A stretch of DNA of 64,000 bases from Verrucomicrobiia bacterium (GCA_026414565.1 JAOAIT010000053.1:124001-188000); one strand, 5' to 3'; shown: positions 1-9,571, counted from the first letter of the stretch. Notes: generated by a model from the letters alone, not told the origin. Numbers and translations are program-made.

Positions 1-238
1 TCCGCGCGATGTGTTCCGGCTGGCCATTGCGGCCAATGCCTCGGCCATCATTCTGGTGCACAACCATCCCAGCGGCGATCCCTCGCCTTCGGAGGCGGAT
101 TTGCGCCTCACGCGCGATCTCATCCGGGCCGGTTATTTGCTCCGGATTGAGGTATTGGATCACGTCATCCTGGGACGGCCCGGCCCGGGACGCGAAAAAG
201 ACTATGCCTCCCTGCGGGCCATGGGCGCCTGGGCATGA
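1..238 (+). CDS. radC: RadC family JAB/MPN protein, C-terminal part (cut by left edge)
   Basis: Only the last 78 codons are present; the reading frame is open at the left edge, so the start lies outside the window. The visible part contains the JAB/MPN metal-binding signature [14 protein letters not shown] (residues about 20-33 of the fragment), followed by [12 protein letters not shown] and [10 protein letters not shown], the conserved end of RadC. RadC was once called a DNA repair protein, but its biochemical role is not settled; the metalloprotease-like fold is what the family knowledge supports. It ends 9 bases before the end of a convergent oxidoreductase gene. Family assignment is secure, function is not. 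Confidence 0.93.
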   Translation, partial: PRDVFRLAIAANASAIILVHNHPSGDPSPSEADLRLTRDLIRAGYLLRIEVLDHVILGRPGPGREKDYASLRAMGAWA

Positions 239-247
239 CGCCCGGGG

Positions 248-1399
248 TTAACGGCTGAAGGACTTGGTAAAATCCTCGGCGGTGGTTTGCACCACTTTTT
301 TCTCGAAACGGGATTCTGCGATGAGTTGATTGAGTTTGGCCTCGTAGGATGCGCCGTCCAGCGGCAGTTCGATGGTTTGCTGCGTCAAGGAGGAATACAA
401 GATGGCGTTGGCCAGCTCCACACTATGCAGGCCCTCGGCGGCCGGTGCAATCAGCGGGGCACCGTCCAGGATGGCGTCCACAAAGTTTTGCGTGATTTCG
501 TGGTGAGCGGCGCCGGTGTTGGGAGCTGGGATTTCCACGTTCCAGATGTCCGGCCGCGCGAAGCCGGCCTTGGAGGTCTTGCTGAACTCCAGCATGGACA
601 CTTCATTGCGCGTGAAATTGATGCGCCCGCCTTCGAGCACCAAACGCCCGCGTTCGCCCACGATTTCCAGGCGGTTGGTGCCAGGGGCTTCTCCCGTGGA
701 GGTGATGAAGACGCCGGTGCCGCCGTTGGGGTATTCAAAGTAGGCAGTGACGTTGTCCTCCACCTCGATGTTGTGATAACGCCCCAACTGGCAAAAACCG
801 CGCACCCGGCAGGGGGCGCCCGCCAGCCAGATGAGCATGTCCAGATTGTGCGGGCACTGGTTGAGCAGCACGCCGCCGCCTTCGCCCTTCCAGGTGGCGC
901 GCCAGCCGCCGCTGGCGTAATAGGCTTCGGTGCGATACCAGTCGGTGACAATCCAGTTGGTGCGGACGATTTGGCCCAACTCCCCCGAGGTAATCAAATG
1001 TTTGATACGCTTGTAGCGGGGGTCGGTGCGCTGTTGAAACATGGCCGCGAAGACCAGGCGTTTATCCGTGTGCACGGCCAGCAGGCGTTCGCAGTCAGCC
1101 TTGTGTACCGAGATGGGTTTTTCCACCAGCACATGCAGGCCGTTCTTCAAGGCATCCATGCCGATGGTGGTATGGAGGAAGTGCGGGGTGGCGATGATCA
1201 CGGCATCTACGGCGCCGGAGCGAATCAGCGCTTCGCTGCTGTCAAAGGTTTTAAGCTGGGAATAGGCGGCCAGGTTGGGGGTGTAGGCGTCGCTGACGGC
1301 GGTCAATTCCGCCCGGGCCACCTGTCCTTTGAGGAGGTAATCCGCGTGAAAACGTCCCATGTTCCCCATGCCGATGATGCCCAAACGCACTTTTTTCAT
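248..1399 (-). CDS. Gfo/Idh/MocA family NAD(P)-dependent oxidoreductase
   Basis: A 383-residue protein. The N-terminal Rossmann fold shows GIIGMGNMG at residues 7-15, the family lysine motif EKP is at 93-95, and NQCPHNLDML (180-189) carries the second active-site histidine of the C-terminal sugar-binding domain. These enzymes oxidise or reduce cyclic sugars and inositols with NAD(P); the substrate cannot be told. There is no signal peptide, so it is cytoplasmic, unlike the Tat-exported relative at 44.9-46.3 kb. The start is placed at MKKVRLGIIG, directly before the nucleotide-binding strand; an in-frame start nine codons upstream adds nothing conserved. It diverges from the glycosyltransferase downstream. 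Confidence 0.88.
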   Translation of the reverse strand: MKKVRLGIIGMGNMGRFHADYLLKGQVARAELTAVSDAYTPNLAAYSQLKTFDSSEALIRSGAVDAVIIATPHFLHTTIGMDALKNGLHVLVEKPISVHKADCERLLAVHTDKRLVFAAMFQQRTDPRYKRIKHLITSGELGQIVRTNWIVTDWYRTEAYYASGGWRATWKGEGGGVLLNQCPHNLDMLIWLAGAPCRVRGFCQLGRYHNIEVEDNVTAYFEYPNGGTGVFITSTGEAPGTNRLEIVGERGRLVLEGGRINFTRNEVSMLEFSKTSKAGFARPDIWNVEIPAPNTGAAHHEITQNFVDAILDGAPLIAPAAEGLHSVELANAILYSSLTQQTIELPLDGASYEAKLNQLIAESRFEKKVVQTTAEDFTKSFSR

Positions 1400-1446
1400 A
1401 AGCCGGTACTGTTTGCTGAGCGGCAACTATTCCAAGCCGCGCTGGA

Positions 1447-1470
1447 GCCCCGCAAGCTTTTTCGCGGGGC
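1447..1470. repeat. Stem-loop in the divergent gap between oxidoreductase and glycosyltransferase
   Basis: Perfect 7-bp inverted repeat (GCCCCGC / GCGGGGC) around a 10-base T-rich loop, in the 125-base gap between two divergent start codons. It may be an RNA hairpin in the 5' leader of the glycosyltransferase or chance in GC-rich DNA. Confidence 0.35.
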
Positions 1471-1524
1471 CAATGGGCGCTTGCTTTGGCCAGGGACGCC
1501 CGCCACAATCCGCCCTCGGGCAAC

Positions 1525-2622
1525 ATGCGGTTTCTGATGCTTAACTGGCGCGACCCCCTCAGCCCCAAGGCCGGCGGGGCCGAGCGCGTTTCCCTGGCCC
1601 ACCTGCGGGAACTGGTGCGCCGGGGGCATGAGGTTTTCTGGTTTTCTTATGCGTTTCCCGGAGGCGCACCGCAGGAGGTGTACGATGGCATCACCGTGGT
1701 GCGCGCCGGGCAGATGTTTCAGGCGGTGGCCGCGGCGCGGCGGTGGTGCCGGCAACAGCCCCGTTTTGACCTGGTGATTGATCAGCATCATGGCATCCCC
1801 TGGTATGCGCCCTGGTGGTGTCGCACTCACTGTATTGCGTACATTCACGAGGTGCTTGGCCCGATTTGGAACTCCTTTTACCCGGAGCCCACGGCCACGC
1901 TGGGCCGCTGGCAGGAGCGGTGGACCCACTGGCTTTATCGGAAAGTGCCTTTCTGGACGGTGTGCCAGGGCACGGCCGAGCAGTTGCGCCGCAGCGGTGT
2001 CAGGCGGGTGTATGTTTTTTACAACGGCATTCATACGCCGGCCCTGCCGCAGCTTGAGCCCAAACCGCTGCTGGCGCCGGTGCGGCTGATTGTGGTTTCG
2101 CGGCTTGCACCCAATAAACGCATTGATCATGCCCTTCACACCCTGCCACTTTTGCGGCAGGCAGGCGTGCCCGCACACTTGACCATCGTGGGCGGGGGGG
2201 AAGATGAGTCCCGCTTGCGGGCTTTGGTGCAATCGCTGGGGGTGACGCACGAGGTGCGGTTCACTGGCCCGCTGGCAGAGGCGGCCAAGGATGAAGAATT
2301 GCGTCAGGCCCATCTGCTGCTCCACGCCTCGGTGCGGGAGGGATGGGGACTCAACGTGATTGAGGCCAATGCGATGGGCACCCCGGCGGTGGTCTATCCG
2401 GTGACCGGCCTCGCTGAATCCACGGTCCACCGCCAGACTGGTCTGGTGGTGGAGGAGGAAACTCCTGCGGCGCTGGCGCGAGGAGTGTTGTATTTTTGGA
2501 AACAGCCGGAGGAATATGAGAAGTGCCGCCGGGCCGCATGGGAACGCGCTAAAGCACTTCACTGGGACAACATCCTTCCGCGCACGTGTGACTGGCTGGA
2601 GTCCATGGCACGCGGGGGTTAG
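1525..2622 (+). CDS. GT4-type glycosyltransferase (GT-B fold)
   Basis: A 365-residue protein with the two-domain GT-B plan. The N-terminal domain begins MRFLMLNWRDPLSPKAGGAE, the acceptor-side glycine loop of GT4 enzymes. The C-terminal domain shows VVSRLAPNKRIDHAL and VGGGEDESRL, and the EX7E motif is in EGWGLNVIEANAMGTP, which binds the nucleotide-sugar donor. It probably adds a hexose to a lipid or polysaccharide in the cytoplasm or at the inner face of the membrane; donor and acceptor are unknown. ATG at 1525 is chosen because the preceding 13 in-frame codons are not conserved-looking. It stands alone, between a divergent oxidoreductase and a 236-base gap. Confidence 0.9.
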   Translation: MRFLMLNWRDPLSPKAGGAERVSLAHLRELVRRGHEVFWFSYAFPGGAPQEVYDGITVVRAGQMFQAVAAARRWCRQQPRFDLVIDQHHGIPWYAPWWCRTHCIAYIHEVLGPIWNSFYPEPTATLGRWQERWTHWLYRKVPFWTVCQGTAEQLRRSGVRRVYVFYNGIHTPALPQLEPKPLLAPVRLIVVSRLAPNKRIDHALHTLPLLRQAGVPAHLTIVGGGEDESRLRALVQSLGVTHEVRFTGPLAEAAKDEELRQAHLLLHASVREGWGLNVIEANAMGTPAVVYPVTGLAESTVHRQTGLVVEEETPAALARGVLYFWKQPEEYEKCRRAAWERAKALHWDNILPRTCDWLESMARGG

Positions 2623-2858
2623 AAGCGCAGAATGGGGGCGCAAGAGGGCGGTTTTAGTAGCTGATTCAGTTATGGAAGTTGTTGAGGCAGAATGTTTTGC
2701 GGCATAAATCCCCCGTCTGAATAATGCTTTTCATGGAGTGGTCTAATCTTTGGAATGAACAACAGGCCGCAAACTCCATGGGCGCGGCTGGCAAAAGCCG
2801 GGGAGATGGATTACCCTAATGAAGCGGCCCTAACTGGCAGCATGACTGCCTCCGCGAT

Positions 2859-5495
2859 ATGAAAACACCATTTCGACGAATGCTGCAAGGCCTTGGGGTC
2901 TTGCTGCTGGCGCCGTTGCTGAGCGCCTGTTACGAAGACCAGGCCGCCTCTTCCACCACGGCGGCCATGACCGGCACCATTTCCAATGCCCCACTGGCCC
3001 CGGCAGCGCCGGTGGCTCCGGCGGCTCCGGTGATTTCCAACGCCGTTGTGGCGGCAGCAGTTTCCACCAATTTGATGACCACCAATGCGGCTGGGACCAA
3101 TGCCGTGCCGGAGGGAGAGGTTTTATTCAAGAAACAATTTGATCCCTCCACGCTGAATCTCTCGCCGGGTGTGGCCGACATCGTCAAGATGGCGCAGGCC
3201 GGAGTTTCGCCTGCTTTGATGCTGGAATTCATCAACAAGGCGCCGCATGCGTTTCCGCTCACCGCGGATGAAATTGTGTACTTGAATGATTTGGGGATTC
3301 CTGAAGAGGTGATTAAGGCGATGTTACGGAAGGAAGGTCCCGCACCGGTGGCGCAACCGGCGCCGCCGGCGCCGGCCACCAATCAGGCGCCAGCACAGAC
3401 GAGCGCGCCAGCGCCCGCCCCTCCGGCGCCCCCGTCATCGCAGCCTGCGCCGGATCAAACCCAGGCTGCGCCGCCGGCCACCACCACGGTGGTGCAACAA
3501 CCGGTGTATGTCACCCAGCCGCAGACGGTGGTGACCTATCAATACTTCTATGATTCATTGGCCCCGTATGGCACGTGGTATTACGTCAGCGGTTATGGTT
3601 ACTGCTGGCGGCCCACGGTGGCGGTGGTGCATGTGGACTGGCGTCCCTATTGCCACGGCGGGCGTTGGATTTACACCACCTACGGCTGGTACTGGCAATC
3701 CGATTACACGTGGGGCTGGGCGCCTTTCCATTATGGGCGCTGGTATCTGCATGGCTCGTATGGATGGCTGTGGGTGCCGGACACGGTTTGGGGGCCTTCG
3801 TGGGTTACGTGGCGGTATGCCGATGGTTATTGTGGCTGGGCGCCCCTGCCTCCGGGCGCGCACTACGCGGTGGGAGTTGGTTTCACCTACCACGGCAGCC
3901 GGGTGAGTGTGGGATTTGGGTTTGGGTTGGGGCATGCCCACTACACGTTTGTAAGCGCACGGCATTTCACCTCGCCCCATGTGCATCAATACGTGGCCTC
4001 GGCTCAACAGGCGCAGACCATCTATAACAACACAACGATCGTTAATAATTACATTCACGGAGACAACAACACCATCGTCAATCGCGGCATCGCCCGCGAG
4101 GAAATCGTCCGGCACACCCGCAGCGAAATTCCGACCCTGGCGGTGCGTGATTTGCCTGCTACTGAGCGTGCGGACCTGCGGCCGGACCGGGTGGCCCGTG
4201 AAGGCAACCAGCCGGTGGTTTACCGGCAGACGTTGCCGACCGTCAGCCCGGCGGTGGCCAAGGGGGATGCGCCTCCGGTCAAAGGCCCGCCGCCCGCTGT
4301 GTCGGTCTTGAGCCGTGAACAACGTGCCGCCAATGTGGCCAATTTGGCTGCCGGAGGGACGCCCTCAGCGGCCCCTTCTGAGACTGGTTCTGGAAGGACA
4401 CGGACCGGGCTGGCGCCGGTTGGAGTGCCACCGGCTGCCGGACCGGCGGCAGGCGGTGAGACCAGGCCTCCTGCCGCGCGTCCCCCGGCAAGTGGTTCAT
4501 CCTCGCCCGAGGTGGTGATCTCGCCGCGTGGGCGTGGCGCCCGGCCTCCTACCGGCGTGACCCCTGCGCCAGAATCCAGCGGCACACCTACAGGCGTGGG
4601 CGAAAGAACGCGGCCCAATGCCGGGGAGCGGGGCACGCCTTCGGGCAACACTTATACCCCCCCACGGCGGGATTTGAGTCCCTCAGCTCCCGTGGCTCCG
4701 GTGGCCCCGGCAGCTCCGCAGGCTGAGCCGGCGAAACCGTCAGTGCCCAGTTACACGCCGCCTTCACCCAGTTACACCCCTCCAATGAGGCGCGAAGGCC
4801 CTAACACTCCCAACACGCCGACCGCGCCTTCCTATACGCCTCCGACCCGGCGTGAAACTCCGGCGGCACCATCGGCACCGTCCACACCCAGTTATACGCC
4901 GCCCGCGCGCCGCGAAACACCGGCGGCGCCTTCCACCCCTACGACACCCAGCTATACACCGCCGACACGACGGGAGAGTGTGCCGGCACCTTCCACGCCC
5001 AGTTACACACCGCCCACCCGGCGGGAAACGCCGTCCACGCCGTCCGCGCCTTCCTACACTCCACCCACCCGCAATGACAATCGGACTTCGATAACACCGC
5101 CAGCCACGCCAGCGCCGCCCACGGCTTCCTACACTCCAACTGCACCATCCGTACCGCCCAGCCGGACCATCGTGCCCCCACCCAGCGCGGCTCCGGTGGC
5201 ACCGCCAGCTCCGAGTTACACCCCGCCGGCTAGTACTGAAGTGCGCAACCAGGTTCCCATCAGTCCGCCTGAGTATCAACGCCCGGCCAACCCGCCGCCC
5301 ACCGCGGCCTACAATCCACCTGCGCGGCCGGCGCCGGTGGCACCATCCCCCTCCTATACGCCGCCCGTTCGCAGTTTGACGCCCAGCGCGCCGCCTCCGT
5401 CCAGTTATACTCCGCCGACGCGCAGTCCGGCGCCCAGTTATACGCCGCCTTCGAGTGGCAACAGCGGGGGCGAGCCTTCCCGGCGCAGCCGTTGA
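2859..5495 (+). CDS. DUF6600-type surface lipoprotein with a long Pro-rich repeat tail
   Basis: An 878-residue protein in four parts. Residues 1-24 are a lipoprotein signal with lipobox LSAC (Cys24). Residues about 95-155 form a helical segment. Residues about 225-345 are a Trp/Tyr/Gly-rich domain with repeated GW and GRW motifs (YGTWYYVSGYGYCWRP, WGWAPFHYGRWY, VWGPSWVTWR), which I recognise as DUF6600-like. From about 450 the protein is Pro/Ala/Ser/Thr-rich, ending in degenerate PSYTPPTRRE units (12 exact YTPP). Cys24 is followed by Tyr, so outer-membrane sorting is plausible. I infer a cell-envelope or surface role; the tail could span the envelope or be a flexible stalk. The molecular function of DUF6600 is unknown to me. 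uvrB follows after 49 bases but is unlikely to be functionally linked. Confidence 0.8.
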   Translation: MKTPFRRMLQGLGVLLLAPLLSACYEDQAASSTTAAMTGTISNAPLAPAAPVAPAAPVISNAVVAAAVSTNLMTTNAAGTNAVPEGEVLFKKQFDPSTLNLSPGVADIVKMAQAGVSPALMLEFINKAPHAFPLTADEIVYLNDLGIPEEVIKAMLRKEGPAPVAQPAPPAPATNQAPAQTSAPAPAPPAPPSSQPAPDQTQAAPPATTTVVQQPVYVTQPQTVVTYQYFYDSLAPYGTWYYVSGYGYCWRPTVAVVHVDWRPYCHGGRWIYTTYGWYWQSDYTWGWAPFHYGRWYLHGSYGWLWVPDTVWGPSWVTWRYADGYCGWAPLPPGAHYAVGVGFTYHGSRVSVGFGFGLGHAHYTFVSARHFTSPHVHQYVASAQQAQTIYNNTTIVNNYIHGDNNTIVNRGIAREEIVRHTRSEIPTLAVRDLPATERADLRPDRVAREGNQPVVYRQTLPTVSPAVAKGDAPPVKGPPPAVSVLSREQRAANVANLAAGGTPSAAPSETGSGRTRTGLAPVGVPPAAGPAAGGETRPPAARPPASGSSSPEVVISPRGRGARPPTGVTPAPESSGTPTGVGERTRPNAGERGTPSGNTYTPPRRDLSPSAPVAPVAPAAPQAEPAKPSVPSYTPPSPSYTPPMRREGPNTPNTPTAPSYTPPTRRETPAAPSAPSTPSYTPPARRETPAAPSTPTTPSYTPPTRRESVPAPSTPSYTPPTRRETPSTPSAPSYTPPTRNDNRTSITPPATPAPPTASYTPTAPSVPPSRTIVPPPSAAPVAPPAPSYTPPASTEVRNQVPISPPEYQRPANPPPTAAYNPPARPAPVAPSPSYTPPVRSLTPSAPPPSSYTPPTRSPAPSYTPPSSGNSGGEPSRRSR
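4744..5452 (+). repeat. Degenerate tandem repeat encoding SYTPP(T/A)RRE units
   Basis: Inside the lipoprotein gene, codons for S-Y-T-P-P followed by a short basic or Ser/Pro linker recur at irregular spacing of about 8-25 codons. Eleven exact YTPP copies lie here and one more just upstream; diverged copies read SYTPTAP and AYNPPAR. DNA copies differ at third positions (tacacgccg, tatacgcct, tacactcca), so the array is old and kept at protein level rather than freshly amplified. Confidence 0.85.
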
Positions 5496-5544
5496 CGGCC
5501 CTTGCGTTGACACACTGTCAGGAGGGGCCTAGTGTTGGCCTGGC

Positions 5545-7599
5545 ATGTTTGAACTTGAGGCGCCCTACCAACCCGCGGGAGATCAACCCACGGCCATCGA
5601 GCAACTATGCCGTTTTCTGGAGGCCGGGCATCGGCACCAGACGTTGTTGGGGGTGACCGGCTCCGGCAAGACCTTCACCATTGCCAACGTGATCCAGCGG
5701 GTGCAAAAACCCACGCTGGTCATTTCCCACAATAAAACCCTGGCCGCCCAACTGTACGCGGAGTTCAAGTCCTTTTTTCCGCGCAACGCGGTGGAGTACT
5801 TCATCAGTTATTTCGATTACTACCAGCCGGAAGCCTACATTCCGCGCACGGACACCTATATCGAGAAAGATTCCAGTATTAACGAGGCCATTGAGCGGAT
5901 GCGGCTCTCCACCATGAGCGCGCTGTTCACCCGCTCCGATGTCATTGTGGTGGCCAGTGTGTCATGTATCTACGGCATCGGCAGCCGCGAGGATTATGAG
6001 GCCATGATTGTCAAAGTGCGGGTGGGGCAGGAAATGACCCGGGAGCAGTTGCTGGAAGGGCTGGTGAATCTGCAATACAACCGCAACGACATTGAGTTTA
6101 CCCGCGGCCAGTTTCGTGTGCGCGGCGATACGGTGGAAATCTGCCCTGCCGGGACGGAGGATGCCTTGCGGGTGGAGTTTTTTGGCGACGTGATTGAACG
6201 ACTGACCCGGTTTGACCCCCTGACCGGCCATCGTCTGGAAGAGCTGCAAGCGGCCACCATTTTTCCGGCCAAGCAGTTTGTGACGCCCGCCGAAAAGCTG
6301 CGGCCGGCTTTGCTGGCCATTCGGGAGGAGCTTTCCGAGCGCATTGCGTGGTTCGAGAAGCACAACAAACTTATTGAAGCCCAGCGCATTAAAATGCGCA
6401 CCGAGTATGATCTGGAGATGCTCGAGGAAATGGGTTTTTGTCCGGGCATTGAGAATTACTCCCGGCATCTGGCGGGGCGGCCGCCGGGATCGCGTCCTTG
6501 CACGCTACTGGATTTTTTCCCCAAGGACTATTTGCTGGTGATTGACGAATCTCATGCCACCGTGCCCCAAATTGGCGGGATGTACGCCGGGGACCGTTCG
6601 CGCAAGCAGGTGTTGGTGGATTACGGCTTTCGTCTGCCCAGTGCGCTGGACAATCGTCCCCTTAACTTTGAGGAGTTTCAGAGTCTGCAGGGCCAGACCA
6701 TTTACGTCAGCGCCACGCCGGGGGAGCGTGAGCTGGCCTGGAGCGAGGGGCGGGTGGCTGAGCTGATTGTGCGGCCCACCGGCCTGCTGGATCCCAAAGT
6801 GACGGTGAAACCCTTGCGTGGCCAGATTGATGATTTGATCGAAGAGGCCCGCAAACGGGTGGAGCGCAAAGAGCGTGTGCTGGTGACTACTTTGACCAAA
6901 CGCACCGCAGAAGAGCTGACGGATTATCTGCGGGACATTGGCATCAATGTCCGTTATCTACACAGTGAAATTGACGCGCTGGAGCGGGTGGAGATATTGC
7001 GTGACTTGCGCCGGGGGGCCTTCGATGTGTTGGTGGGCATCAATCTTCTGCGCGAAGGGCTGGATTTGCCGGAGGTTTCACTGGTGGCGATTCTGGATGC
7101 GGACAAGGAGGGTTACTTGCGGAGCGCCACCAGTTTGATCCAGACGGCGGGGCGGGCGGCCCGACATCTCCATGGAGAGGTTATTCTCTATGCGGACGTG
7201 ATGACTCAAAGCATTCAGAAATTTCTGGAGACTTCGCGTTACCGCCGGCAGAAACAGGAGGAGTACAACCGCCGGCACAACATTACTCCCCGCAGTGTGA
7301 GTCGGGCCCTGGAATCCGGGCTGGCCGAACGCGAACAACAGCAGGAGACGGCGGCTGCAGTGTTGCGCGAGACTGCCGGGGATCTGGATTTGCAGGAGAC
7401 CTTGCGTGAATTGGAGGAGGAGATGCTGGAAGCCGCCAACAACTTGGAATTTGAGAAGGCCGCCTTGTTGCGGGATCAGATTCGCGAGCTGCAGCGCCTG
7501 GCGGGGCAGGGTGGGGTAGCCGTGGCCGGACGTCCCATCCATTACGGGAAACGTTCCTCCCGGGGCGGCCGGCGGAGGACGGCAAAAAAAGTGGTTTGA
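5545..7599 (+). CDS. uvrB: UvrABC excinuclease subunit B
   Basis: A 684-residue DNA helicase-like damage-verification subunit of nucleotide excision repair. Seen in order: Walker A GVTGSGKTFT (residues 36-45), the beta-hairpin region around YFDYYQPEAYIPRTDTYIEK that clamps the damaged strand, the DESH Walker B box (334-337), helicase motifs through GRAARH, and a C-terminal UVR domain (LEEEMLEAANNLEFEKAALL) that binds UvrC. Length fits the family (about 660-690). ATG 5545 matches the usual N-terminus; a GGAGGGG stretch about 17 bases upstream is the only Shine-Dalgarno-like element. uvrA lies 5.8 kb downstream on the same strand. Confidence 0.98.
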   Translation: MFELEAPYQPAGDQPTAIEQLCRFLEAGHRHQTLLGVTGSGKTFTIANVIQRVQKPTLVISHNKTLAAQLYAEFKSFFPRNAVEYFISYFDYYQPEAYIPRTDTYIEKDSSINEAIERMRLSTMSALFTRSDVIVVASVSCIYGIGSREDYEAMIVKVRVGQEMTREQLLEGLVNLQYNRNDIEFTRGQFRVRGDTVEICPAGTEDALRVEFFGDVIERLTRFDPLTGHRLEELQAATIFPAKQFVTPAEKLRPALLAIREELSERIAWFEKHNKLIEAQRIKMRTEYDLEMLEEMGFCPGIENYSRHLAGRPPGSRPCTLLDFFPKDYLLVIDESHATVPQIGGMYAGDRSRKQVLVDYGFRLPSALDNRPLNFEEFQSLQGQTIYVSATPGERELAWSEGRVAELIVRPTGLLDPKVTVKPLRGQIDDLIEEARKRVERKERVLVTTLTKRTAEELTDYLRDIGINVRYLHSEIDALERVEILRDLRRGAFDVLVGINLLREGLDLPEVSLVAILDADKEGYLRSATSLIQTAGRAARHLHGEVILYADVMTQSIQKFLETSRYRRQKQEEYNRRHNITPRSVSRALESGLAEREQQQETAAAVLRETAGDLDLQETLRELEEEMLEAANNLEFEKAALLRDQIRELQRLAGQGGVAVAGRPIHYGKRSSRGGRRRTAKKVV

Positions 7600-7630
7600 A
7601 AAGATTTTTCACAGCATATTGAGCAGCGAC

Positions 7631-8515
7631 ATGCGGCAGATTGGGATCATAGCCAACGAGAGTCAGGCCCGGATTTTCAGCCATTGCCTGGTGGCGAAGG
7701 GCATTGCCAACGAGGTCGAGGCCGAGGGGCCGAACCGGTGGGCGGTCTGGGTGCACGATGAAGACCGTCTGGCCGAGGCGGCGGGATTGTTGCAGCGTTT
7801 TCTTTCCAATCCCACGGCGACTGAATGGAAGGAGGCCGCGCGCCAGGCCGCCCGTTTGCTGGAGGCGGAGCGCCGGGAGCTGAAGGAATACGCCGAGCGG
7901 GTGCGTGACGCCGAAGAGGTGATGCCGCGAAGCCGTCCTTTTGGGGTGGGATTGCTGACGCTCGTCCTGATAGGCATTTGCGCCTACGTGGCGGTGGTGA
8001 GCAAGGCCGGGAAAAACTTGGAGGTGGTCTATCCCTTGATGATTGCCGATCCCAGCCGCTGGGCCGGCCAGTTAACCGAGGTCAGGCACGGGGAGGTCTG
8101 GCGGCTGGTCACCCCCATTTTCATCCACTACGGACCGCTGCATCTGATTTTCAACATGCTCTGGTTGTTCCAACTGGGATCGCTGCTGGAGGCGCGCAAG
8201 GGCAGTCTTTATTTTTTGCTGCTCGTGCTCGTGATCGCCGCCGGCTCCAATCTGGCGCAGTACCTCATGGTTAATCCCCGCTTTGGCGGCATGTCGGGCG
8301 TGGTGTATGGCCTGTTTGGATATGCCTGGATGCGTGGCAAGTATGATCCCGCCTCTGGCATGACCCTGGCCAGCGAGGTGGTGCTTCTGATGCTGCTGTG
8401 GTTTGGGGTATGCTGGTTTGGACTGGTGGGGCCGATTGCCAACGCGGCCCACACAGCGGGATTACTGATTGGGATGGGTTGGGGATTCTTGTCCGCCAAA
8501 TGGCATCGCCGTTAG
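7631..8515 (+). CDS. Rhomboid-family intramembrane serine protease, GlpG-like
   Basis: A 294-residue protein. The first about 100 residues are a soluble domain like the cytoplasmic N-terminal domain of GlpG. Six hydrophobic segments follow from about residue 105. The catalytic serine is in GMSG (Ser222) and the catalytic histidine in AHTAG (His274); the HxxxN oxyanion helix appears as HLIFNMLWLF. All expected active-site elements are present, so it should be an active protease cutting transmembrane segments; substrates are unknown. ATG 7631 is preferred over an in-frame TTG four codons upstream. It starts 31 bases after uvrB, so co-transcription is possible. Confidence 0.92.
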   Translation: MRQIGIIANESQARIFSHCLVAKGIANEVEAEGPNRWAVWVHDEDRLAEAAGLLQRFLSNPTATEWKEAARQAARLLEAERRELKEYAERVRDAEEVMPRSRPFGVGLLTLVLIGICAYVAVVSKAGKNLEVVYPLMIADPSRWAGQLTEVRHGEVWRLVTPIFIHYGPLHLIFNMLWLFQLGSLLEARKGSLYFLLLVLVIAAGSNLAQYLMVNPRFGGMSGVVYGLFGYAWMRGKYDPASGMTLASEVVLLMLLWFGVCWFGLVGPIANAAHTAGLLIGMGWGFLSAKWHRR

Positions 8516-8545
8516 AAATGATGCTGCTCATTCATTAAAAGTTGT

Positions 8546-9571
8546 ATGAAACGCCGCGAATTCCTTGCTTCTCTGGCTGCCGCCACCGCTGGAGCGGCAG
8601 CGCTGCCGTCCTCCCTGCCGGGCGCCCCGGACGCAGCTTCGCCTGCCCGTGACCGTTTGGGCGCGTTATTGCCCACCCGGCCGCTGGGAAAAACGGGGGT
8701 GCAGGTGACGGCGTTCTGCCTGGGGGGACATCACGCGGAGTTGAAACGCACGCCGGCGGAGACACAGGCCATCATCGAAGCGGCGCTGGAACACGGATGC
8801 CGTTTTTTTGACAACGCCAAGAATTACAGCGATGGCGAGGCGGAGCGGCGCTATGGGCAATACCTCGTGCCCAAGTACCGGGACCTGGTTTTTATCATGA
8901 CCAAGAGCAGCGCCACCACGGCAGCGGAGGCCCGCAAGGAGCTGGACGGCTCGCTGCAGCGGATGAAGTGCGATTACCTGGATCTTTGGCAGATTCATCA
9001 CATCACCTCGCCGGAGGATGTTGAGACCCGCCTGAAGAACGGGGTTTTGGATGTGTTTTTGGAGGCTAAACGCTCGGGGAAAACCCGTTTTATTGGCTTC
9101 ACCGGCCATTCCAATTATCAGGCGCATTTGCGAATGCTGGCTCTCCTCAAGGAGCGTGGGCTGGACTTGGACACCTGCCAGATGCCCATCAATTTGTGCG
9201 ATCCTCATTATGAGTCCTTCATCACCAACGTGCTCCCGTTATTGCAACAGCGGCAATATGGTATTCTGGCGATGAAAACCATGGCCTACGGAACGATGGT
9301 GGGCCAGCCGGGTTTCGGCTCCCAACCTTACCCCAATCCCTTGACCCGCTCGGGCGTCACTCCGCGGCAGATGCATGAATACGTTTATTCCCTGCCGGTG
9401 TCGGCGCTGGTCAGCGGCTGCACCTCGCCCAAGGAGGTAGCCGAGAACACAAGCTGGCTGCGCGAATTCAAAGGGCTGCCGGAGGCGGAGCGCCAACGCC
9501 TTTTGGCCCTCTCCGCCAAACACGCCGGCCAGGCCATTGAAAGCTACAAATCGCCGCCTAAAAAGGACTGA
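8546..9571 (+). CDS. Aldo/keto reductase with Tat signal peptide
   Basis: A 341-residue protein. The N-terminus MKRREFLASLAAATAGAAA is a twin-arginine signal, so export of a folded, probably NAD(P)H-bound enzyme is expected. The (beta/alpha)8 aldo/keto reductase barrel starts at RPLGKTGVQVTAFCLGG. The catalytic tetrad can be read as Asp and Tyr in FFDNAKNYSDGEAE, Lys in IMTKSSATT and His in LWQIHH. C-terminal SALVSGCTSPKEVAENT is the nucleotide-binding end of the fold. Substrate unknown; exported members of this family are common in PVC-group bacteria. It begins 30 bases after the rhomboid gene. Confidence 0.92.
   Translation: MKRREFLASLAAATAGAAALPSSLPGAPDAASPARDRLGALLPTRPLGKTGVQVTAFCLGGHHAELKRTPAETQAIIEAALEHGCRFFDNAKNYSDGEAERRYGQYLVPKYRDLVFIMTKSSATTAAEARKELDGSLQRMKCDYLDLWQIHHITSPEDVETRLKNGVLDVFLEAKRSGKTRFIGFTGHSNYQAHLRMLALLKERGLDLDTCQMPINLCDPHYESFITNVLPLLQQRQYGILAMKTMAYGTMVGQPGFGSQPYPNPLTRSGVTPRQMHEYVYSLPVSALVSGCTSPKEVAENTSWLREFKGLPEAERQRLLALSAKHAGQAIESYKSPPKKD

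Noticed and set aside
287-1537. Long plus-strand frame opposite the first Gfo/Idh gene
   Set aside because: Antisense shadow: the minus strand carries complete family motifs, the plus frame has none.
1396-2643. Long minus-strand frame opposite the glycosyltransferase
   Set aside because: Antisense shadow in GC-rich DNA; the sense frame has an intact GT4 motif set.
4764-5513. Arg/Gly-rich minus-strand frame opposite the repeat tail
   Set aside because: Low-complexity mirror of the Pro-rich repeat, no independent support.
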